A DNA stretch of 64,000 nucleotides, from contig JABAKD010000016.1 of NCBI GenBank assembly GCA_012845835.1, forward strand, positions 4,340,859 through 4,404,858, in the 5' to 3' direction. Below the pieces are notes generated by a model, which worked only from the letters and a program-made list of their open reading frames with translations, did not search any database and was not told where the DNA came from. The stretch is from Undaria pinnatifida. Its lineage: Eukaryota > Sar > Phaeophyceae > Laminariales > Alariaceae. A program made the position numbers and the translations under genes. Below are positions 36,001 to 45,000 of the stretch, piece after piece. Numbering within the stretch: position 1 is the first letter of the stretch; each line of letters opens with the position of its first letter.

Positions 36001-39000
36001 TCATCGAGTGTTGCTAACTCACGCTCTCGCGTTTTCCGCAAGTCAATCTGTGCACAAGAAAAAGTCCCGACGAATTTATACCGGTATGCACTCGGGGGGA
36101 TTCGAACTCACGAAGCTGACCTATACCAGGCTCGAGGATAACCTGATACGCCACCGGGGCGACCGGAGTACCTTACCTTAGCTTTCCTTATCCTTACGGT
36201 ATCATTTCGCCGCGCTATCCCGCCGCTTGCGCTAACGTTATTTTCTCGCTTGCTCAGGGAGCACCAGATGTCGGTGGAGCAAGGACTGCGATTACAGGTG
36301 CGTCTATTCAAATAGCGGTATAGAGAATCGAGAAAACAATTGATGCTCATGTAGTTTGAGTACCAGGTAGGCGCGTGTGTTGGTTGGTTGCGTGAACGGT
36401 TGGTTGTCGACCCGACTCTTTTCCTTCGTGTGCGGAGGGAGTGACGAACTAGAGAGGATAGCCATAGACAAGGAGCGATAGGGGGTGAGTGAAGCCGGCG
36501 GGGAGTTTGGGAACGAATCCGTTGGACATCCGGCTCTCTCTCTCTCTCTTCTCTCTATTTATATCTGTTTTGCTCTCTATTTGTCTTATCAAGTTTTTTT
36601 TTTTTTTTCTTTCTAGCTTTTTGTGTGTTTGTGTACTTCCGCTTTCCGTCTTAGTTTCTCTACCTTTAGTTGTCTCTCCCTCTATCCCTTTCCCTCTCTT
36701 CTCGTCTCTGTACCTCTCTATCTGTCCGTGTTCTGTATACCTGTCTTACACGCCTGTCGGTCTGTCTGTCTTTATGTGTGTTGGTCGGCTGGTCCGTCCG
36801 TCGGTCCGCCGGTCTGTCTGTCCGTCGGTCCGCGTCTCCCTCCTTCCTCGTCGGCCACTTCCTGTTCGTTCCTTCCGCGCGGCGGGTCCAACAAACGATC
36901 AAAAACTGGGAAACCATCCGACCGTCGACGCTGCCCTGTCCTGCACGCGGAAAATCCACGGAATACGCTTGGAAAAATTGCACCTTCTGGGGACATGATC
37001 TTGTCAAACGTCAAACCACCAGGTAGCTAAGTTAACGACGGCTCACGCCGCATCTAGCCGCCGTCTCACCGCCATTCTCGCAGCCCTCGCGTTTGCTGTC
37101 CTTGCTGTAGTGGTGGGGACGGTGGTGGCGGGTGAAATCTATGGGTACCACCACCGCGACTTGCCCGCGTTTGCTTCCGGTCTAGCGTTTTCCGCGCTGC
37201 CGGCTGTTGTCGTGTGGGCCTTGCCCCTCTTGGTCTTCGTACCCACGGCTTCGGGTTGACGTGGGATTGTTGCTCGAACTCAGGGCTTTAGGTTGATTTG
37301 GAACTGGTGTTCGTGCCCAAGGGGTTCGATTTATTCGAACTATCGCGCACGGGAGAGTTTTTTGAGTTGGGAGGGGTAGGCGCATTGCTTGGTTAGTTGG
37401 TTGGTTGGTTGGTTGATTTGGCGTCTTCGGCTTGCGCTGTTTTTTGTCCTGTGGGTGACTGACCGTCCCTGGTCAGCCGGGGGTGGGTTTGGGTTTTGCC
37501 GCGTTAATGTTTTTCGTACGCTCTGAGCGGTGCGTACGTAAGTGCGTGCGTGTGCACGTTACAAAAAACGAACATTCTTGAGCAACACCAAATTTTAATC
37601 GGCACTTCTTTGTGCTTGGACACGCGAGGGGGAGGGGCGGGGGGTGTAGCCTCTACGAGCTGAACGGTGTTGCACCCAAAGCTAACCGCGTCTTGGCCCC
37701 ATTTTGGTTTCTAGGATGTGCGGATGGGGCTACTGGGTATGGAGCGCGGGGAGAGCCGGTGTACGGAATAGTGTCTACTTCGAGTGTAAAACCTGCCAGT
37801 ATCCAGTAAGCAAGGTTATGTTGGGTTTTTTAGTTAAAGTAGGGCGCAGAGCATCTCTCTCCGAGCTTCTATATTGTTGCCGACTTGTTTTAAACGGTCT
37901 TGCGTTTTGTGTTTCCGTAGTTAACGCCCAACCTTTGCTCGGTTGGACCTTAGCTTATTCCCGGTTAAAACTGCACCCGCTTATTTCGGGAAATTACTTG
38001 CAATTTGTACGGGATATTTTTGCAGTTTGGAAAAAGTTCCAGATATTCTGAGGTAGGTCAGAAATGCAGCAGGCGGGGTCGCGTTTTTTGGTGGGTTGTT
38101 TTGTTTGGTGTCTCACGTGTGGTTGGATTTTCGAGAGGTGACCACTTTAGTGAAGGGCTTGTGTACCACGCCTGAGCTCTCCTCAAGCATTTTGCCCTCG
38201 ATCGATCCCTGGCCCTGTATTTTATTTTATTTGTGATGTCTTTGGTTTCGTATATATCGTCTTGGTTTTCGGTGAGAGCACTTGTGCGGACGGCAAGGGC
38301 TGTCCGACCAGATAGGGAAAAAAAAAGAATGAGTTGAAAATGTGTTGACTGATTGTAGTAGAGTAGTTGCCGTAAACACCTTTAGAGCTGCATACGCTTT
38401 TTGAGGATACACTGCTTGGAGTTAGTGTTGGGATAAGTTTGGTGTGCGTGTGGTAGGAATTGATGTGCTTGGGTCGGGACCAGCACAGGCGACCCGCCGT
38501 GTTGTAGTAGGAGTTTTTTGTTTTAACGTAAGGCGCACGCAAGCTCGCTGGTAGTTGCTTCGTGCGCCGATCCGAACCAAAGCAATAAAAATATTAAATA
38601 CAGCCATGACTGCTGGGAGCTTTCCTAGCCGAATACTCCCATGATATCGCATGTTTCGCGTGCAATGCCGTCACACGGGGTGGAAAATGCCATAGCAAGT
38701 CCCATTACTTTGCCTTGCTTTGCTCTGCCTTCCTGTTGTTTTTCCTTTTCTTTTCGTTTAGGTCAATGTATGTAGCAGCAGTTTTTTTTGCACCCGTGCC
38801 TATCTATATGCGGCTCTCGCCCGCCGGCTGTCTCTCCCCGATATCCCTGCCCCGCGCCCGCGCCTTCTCTCGCGCTAGCGGTGGTTCAGGTCGGCGGCTC
38901 AACTAACCCCCGTCGACCTCCCCTTGCCTTCCGTCGCCGTGCCTTTCCTTGCCCTTGCCTTTCTTTGCCTTGTCCTGGCTTGCCGTGCCGTTCCTCCCCT

Positions 39001-42000
39001 TGCCTTGCCTTGCCTTCGCTGCCCTTGCGTTGTGGTACGGTGCTTTGCTTGGCGCGACTCGGCATCCGGTGATGGTGTGTTTTGTGCCGGTGGGCGCGTT
39101 CGTTTGTGGTGTTTTGTTTTCTGTGACAGGTTTACGACTACAAGCGGCGGATGGACATGGTAGAGCAACAGATGGATCGCCTTCCCAGGGGGTGAGTGGG
39201 CATGAGGCGAAGAGCGCGTACGTTCGTACGTAGCGTGAAAGAAGTCCCCGCCCAACACGTGCACAGCAGTAGCAGTATAGAGGGGTTACAGTGTAGTGTA
39301 GGACGAAGTATTTAGTTCGTGTACGAAATATCAGGTATGGCCGTTGGTACGTATAATATTTGCAGCGGTGCAAACCAAATGCGTACCTGGTAGTTTTGGT
39401 TCGGGTGTATTCGGCAGTAGAGACCCTATAACGGTTGCCGCTATAGTAACAGCTACAGTTTACCCCACCGTCGCAGCAGTGGACCACTCCGGGTGGTAAA
39501 AATCCAAAACCCGAAATATTATCACCGGGGATCTGGTAACTTTTGTCGTGTACGGTAATACAGCCATGACACCTTCTAAATTTTGTAGTTGGGTGGTTGT
39601 TAAAAATCGGGCGTAAGTCGGTCAGTTTCCTGAATTGGGCAACGTTGATAGTACAGCGGTATCGCAAAAATGTAATTTTAACGGTTATCGCAATAAATGT
39701 GTCCTTGTCACCAAAATGTAGGTTACAGCAGTGTCACAAAGTTGTGTCACAGAAAAATAACTTGTTTCACCAAAATGCAACACCCCTGGTACTACTCCTG
39801 TCTTGTGTTTACCGCGCGCAGGCTCAAGATTCAGCTCCATGCTTCGGCGGCGGGCATGAGCAGCCCGGAATGGGATGGCCATCGCCGCCTCACCGACCAG
39901 CTCTCGGCCGACCAAGACGCCGCAGCTGCCGCCGCAGCAGCGGCCGCCGTCCCCGTCCCCACCACGGCTTCCGTGGCGCGCGGCCGGTCCCAGAGCCGAG
40001 CCGCGCGCTCGGGCCACGCCGACGACGGGTCGCGCAGCCGGAGCCGCAGCTTCAACATCCCTCTCCGCGGATGGGGAGGCGGGAATAAGGTGTCAACCGA
40101 CCGGCGGCAGCGGTGGGGGTCCCAGGAGTGGGACCCCCCTAGGGGCCGCCATGACTCGGACATTGAGGAGGAGGTAGGCCGGTATGGACCGAGTGGGGGG
40201 GGGGGTAGCGAGAGCAGCGGCCCACACGGGAGCGATCCGACTAACTTCAATGGTAGCGGCGGCGTTGGTGGCCGCGGCGCTACCGAGGAAGAGCTTGGAG
40301 AGCGCCCGGCGCGCGGCAGGAGCTTCTTTGGTTTTGGAGGCCGAGCGGCGAGCAATCTGAGGTATGGGGGGGGCGGGGGCGCGTTGTCGCGGTTGACCCC
40401 CGCGGTTGTGAGTCGGCCGGCGGCGGCTATGGGGGACAGCAGCGATGAGAGCGAGGAGGAGGACAGTGTCGCCGACGACTCCCAAGGACTTGGCGGTAAG
40501 ACGATCGCGTCGTTCGGGCGCAGGAGGGCCACTTCTATGGCTGGGGGGGTCGGTGGCGGTGGCGGCAACAGCAAGTCGAGAAACTCTCGGTTTTCGTCGT
40601 TCTCGGGGGAACGTCCGTCTTCCTCTGTCGCGCCGTCCATGCATGAGGCGCTGGGCCACGGAAATGCGGCCCAGACCGCGGTGAATTTCAACCCGGCAGC
40701 GCAGGCAAATGGGCGGGATGATGGTACGTCCAGGATGGGCAGGAGCCGCAGCATGATCGACCCGCGGTTCCCGACTTCGGGTGCTCACGTGTACCAGCAG
40801 CAGCAGCAGCAGCAGCAGGAGATGGTGAGGTTCCCTGCTTCCAAGAAGAAGGGGTGGGGAAGGGGTAGGTCGTCCTCCGCGGCGGGTGCGCTGGGCGATG
40901 AGGAGGAGCCTCAGGGGCAGAGGAGGATGTCGTCGGCGGTTGAAGCGCGGGAAGAGTTTGCCGACGGCAGGATTGCTAGGAGGGGCTCCCGGCTGTCGTC
41001 GCAAGTCTCCTACGCCACCGGCTCGGCGTCCATGGGCAGCGACAGCAACGTGGGAGGGGGTGGGAAGCTCGGGAAGTGGCCGTTTTCGCGCAGTAAGAAG
41101 CGCGGGAGCGGTGGAGTCGGTGCTGGCACGAGCGGTGGCGATGGCCGGGGTGGCCGGGGTGGCCGTGGCCGTTCTTCCAGTGTTCCTCGGTCGGATGTTA
41201 AAAGAGGAGTGTGGGGTTCGCTCCAGGTGCGTTTATCGAAAGATTGGGACGTGGTATTTCGGCCTGCTCATGTTGTGTTTGTTTCCTTTTTGACGGGCCC
41301 ACGCGTTTTTGTTTTTGCTGTCTAGGAGACGGCATCGGAGGGGGAACTGCGCTGTTACGTGCCATAGCCCCCTCCCCCTCCCGTTTTTTTTTTTTTTTTC
41401 TATAACCAGGACGACATAATTCTTTGAAGTGGGTGTGTTTTACGTCGCTCTTCGGCCCCTTACCAACCCCCCTCCCCCCCCCCCCCCTCTGCCGTTACCA
41501 TTGCAGCGGACGCTAATCGGCGGGTCGAGCAAGCAGGCCCCGTCTCACACCGTACCTGTTCAGGGTCGATCACCGCATCACTTCCAGCAAACGCACCTCA
41601 CGCAGGGAAGTGCGGTGGCTCGCGCCACCGCTGCCGCTGCGCGCAGGGAGAAGGCAGCGAAGAGCCAGGCGAGGGCGGCTGATGAAAACGACGCTAACTC
41701 TGCCGCGCGACTGGCGACGCGGCTAAAGGCCGAGGAGGACGCTGAGGCGGTGAGTGTTTTTTGGTGGTGGTGGTGGAGGTGGTGTTGACTGACGAGGACG
41801 CGAAGGCGGTACCCGTGCTTTATTTGGTGTAGTTCTTGTTGCTGTTGCTGATGTCGGCCTCTCTCGGGGGACAAATGGCAGTTTTGGGGGCGCACAATGG
41901 TTGCACTTGAGGGGCGAGGGCACCCGTATCCCGAAATGTCACAAAAATATCTCTAATCACTTCCCTCAGGATGACTGCCCCCCCCAGGATTGTCTTGTAT

Positions 42001-45000
42001 CTGCTTGTCTCGTCAAGATTCCGTCCAACCCGCCCCCAATGGTGATGGCGGGTGGTGTCGAGGGACGGCTGAAGTTGAAAAGTACAAATTGTAGCGTTTT
42101 TCGCTGGTTCTTTGGGGCGGTGGGGGGTGTACTGCCTCCGCTGGCGTGTCGCGTTGTGGTTCGAAACGGATAACATGGGTGGGGGCGTCGGAGAGCGCGG
42201 GGCTGTGGTGCGGTACCGGCGGGCTTGTTGTCTAACGCGCTGGCTCGAGGCAACGACGCGGCGTGCGTGGAATATCATTTTGGCGATCGGACACCCCCCC
42301 CCTCCCCTACCCCCCACGTCGATGGTGGGATCGTGCCCCTCCTCCCTCGCCTTCACATCTACCCGCCGTTCGGGGCCAGCAGTTGCAACTGGGTCGCCTT
42401 CCCTGACGCTTTCGCGAGGTGCCTGCCTGCCCCACGCTTTCGCCAACTTGGTTGCGTTGCCTAGCACACGGCTCTGTTAGGTTTGGTTTAGTTGCGTCGA
42501 GTGGTTTTGTGGTTTTTTGTGTTGAGCCTCGCCTGTTGCAGTCGCCCGTGTTCTCTTATCATTGTTTGCTTGCCCGCGTTGCCGTTTCGTTCATCGGGCT
42601 GGTTCCGCCTGCCTTCATTCTTCCAGCGTCGCCAGATGCAGCACACTATTGCCACCCTAGAAGTGCGGCTGCTTGTCAAAGACATCGTGGACGGCGCCTG
42701 CGCGCGAGTCGCGGAACGGGCCAGCGAGAAATCTAGCGAAAGGAGCGAGCCATCGAACAGGGTGAGAGAGGGAGGGAGCCTCAGTCGAGCCGGCTCCAAA
42801 GCGCAGGCGCTAGCAAACGAGCGACCGAACGACCGCAGCGACGACGACGACCACGCGCGCCCCCTCCCCCTCCCTCCGCCGCCTCCACTGTAAAAAACGC
42901 GCTAGAAAACGAGCGACCGACCGCAGCGACGTCGACGACGCGCGCCCCTCCGTCTCCCCCGCCGCATCTAACAAACAAGCGCTAGCATACGACCGACCGA
43001 CCGTCGGCGACATATGCCCCGCCCCCGTCCCCCCCTGCCTCCACCGTAACAAACAAGCGGGCAGTAGCATCGGCAACGACGTTGGCACGCGCTCCCCTCC
43101 CCTCCCCCCCCCCCCCCCACGCCCTCTACTATGTCAAGCTTCAAACACGCGCGCAGTACGATCGGCATCGACGTCGACACGCGCTCTCCCTCCCCCCACT
43201 TGTCACAAACAAGCGCGCGTAATAGCATCAGCCACGTCGCTGACACGTGCGCGTGCTCGCTCCCCCTCCACGTTGCAGCTGTAACAAACCAGCGTGCAGT
43301 ACCATCAGCTTCGACAGCAACGCGCACCCCTTCCCCCTCCCTCCGGCGCCACCGCCGTAGTGACCAAGCGCGCCGTACCATTTGCTACGACGTCGACACA
43401 CGACCCCTCCCCCCCCCCCCCACTCCCAATCCCCTCTGCCACAATAAAGTCAAGTGCAATGAAGCTAAGCCTACCGCTTTTGGGGAGGGGGGGGTCGAGG
43501 GTTCATTTAGGCTCGTTCGCTGAGACGTGAAACGCGCGCCGCGAAAATTTTGGTTGGTCTTTAGAACGAAACTCACTTCTTCTGCGGGGTGGCCCTTTTT
43601 ATCTACTAGCTCTGGGAAGCCGAAAAAGCTTACGCCCAGACTCACCCCTCGCTGGGTAGCCGCCACGTAATCGGGTCGGTTTCCTACGAGGGGGTGAAGA
43701 GGGGGTGGTGCGGCGATGCCGTTGTAACAGCCGGTCTTCCGCCACCGTCTAGTAGATTGTTTACGGTCTATAGGCAGGCATGGGGATTTATCGTTCGGTG
43801 CTGTGTCATTGTCTACGAAATCCACCTCAACACTTTCTTGTCCACTTGTACATCTTCCGCCTGTTTTTTTTTGGTAGCCGCGTCAATGGCCGCGGATTCT
43901 CCGCAATCCACCTCAACACTTTCTTGTCCACTTGTACCTCTTCCGCCTGTTTTTTTTTGGTAGCCGCGTCAATGGCCGCGGATTCTCCGGTCCCAAGTGC
44001 GCCAGTTGATTATTTTTTCGAGAGCTTGCATTTTCTGCTCCTGGCGCAACACGAAAGTGCCTGGAGCTTTTACCCTTTGCCAATACCGTGGATTTTACCT
44101 TGCTCCTACAGACTCCCGGCGCGACCGCGACCAGGACCGCCGCGTCTTTTGCTCCCGGCCTCGTTTTGCAACCCGAAATATTCGGGGCTCGATCTTCGTG
44201 CCCATTGGCCGATGAATCCACCCACCCAACGGTCTACCTTTCCACCGACCCATCTACCCACTCTGACAACATCTGCCCACCTCCAGCATCGTCCACCCAC
44301 CCACCCACCCACCCACCTACTTGCCTCCGCTTCAAAAGTAGCCACCTTCGGCATCGTGCATCCACCTACTCATCCTCGCCCCCCCCCCCTGAGTCCGTAT
44401 CCATCTTCGGCTGTGTACCTTCACCACGCACCCACCCACCCAGCTACCCACCCTCAAAAATCGTAGATACATCCAGCCACGCTCACGCACGAACCGTCCT
44501 TCTCTTGCCCTCTCTTGCTGTCTTGTTACCCCCCCCCCCCCCTCTCTCTCCCTCTTCCCCTTATTCCCCATACCCCCTTACCCCCTTTTCCCTTCTCTCC
44601 TTGTTCTCTATTTCCTCTTGCCCCCCCCCCCTATCCTCCACCGCCCCTCTTATCTCTCTCTCCCCCCCCCCCTCTTGCCACCCTCCCGTCCCTTTGCCCC
44701 CCCCCCTCCCTGTTGCGGTTGCGCCGCTACTGTAGTCGGCGCCTCCCTCCGTATCGTCTTCCACGGCTCCCGCGCCCCACCCTCGACTGTCCGCGACAGC
44801 CTTGCAGGCGGAGCGCCCTACTTTCTTCGGGACCTTCTGGGGGGGGGGTGATACTGGTGGCGGTACGAGCAACGGTACCGGTAATGGTATTGGGGGTGGC
44901 GGGGTTACGGGGCAGTGGGGCGGGCAGGAGAGGCCAGCGGGAGAGAGACAGACCCGGCGCCACACGAACGCCGTTGATACGGCGGAGTCGTACGGGTCAT

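Noticed and set aside
39831..41004. Two long - strand frames opposite the MTM tail exon
   Set aside because: They mirror the GC-rich low-complexity + strand exon, have no splice partners and no recognisable motif.
44088..44735. Pro/Ser-rich 215-codon frame before the last MTM exon
   Set aside because: Its composition comes from C/T-rich simple sequence that forms the intron's pyrimidine tract.
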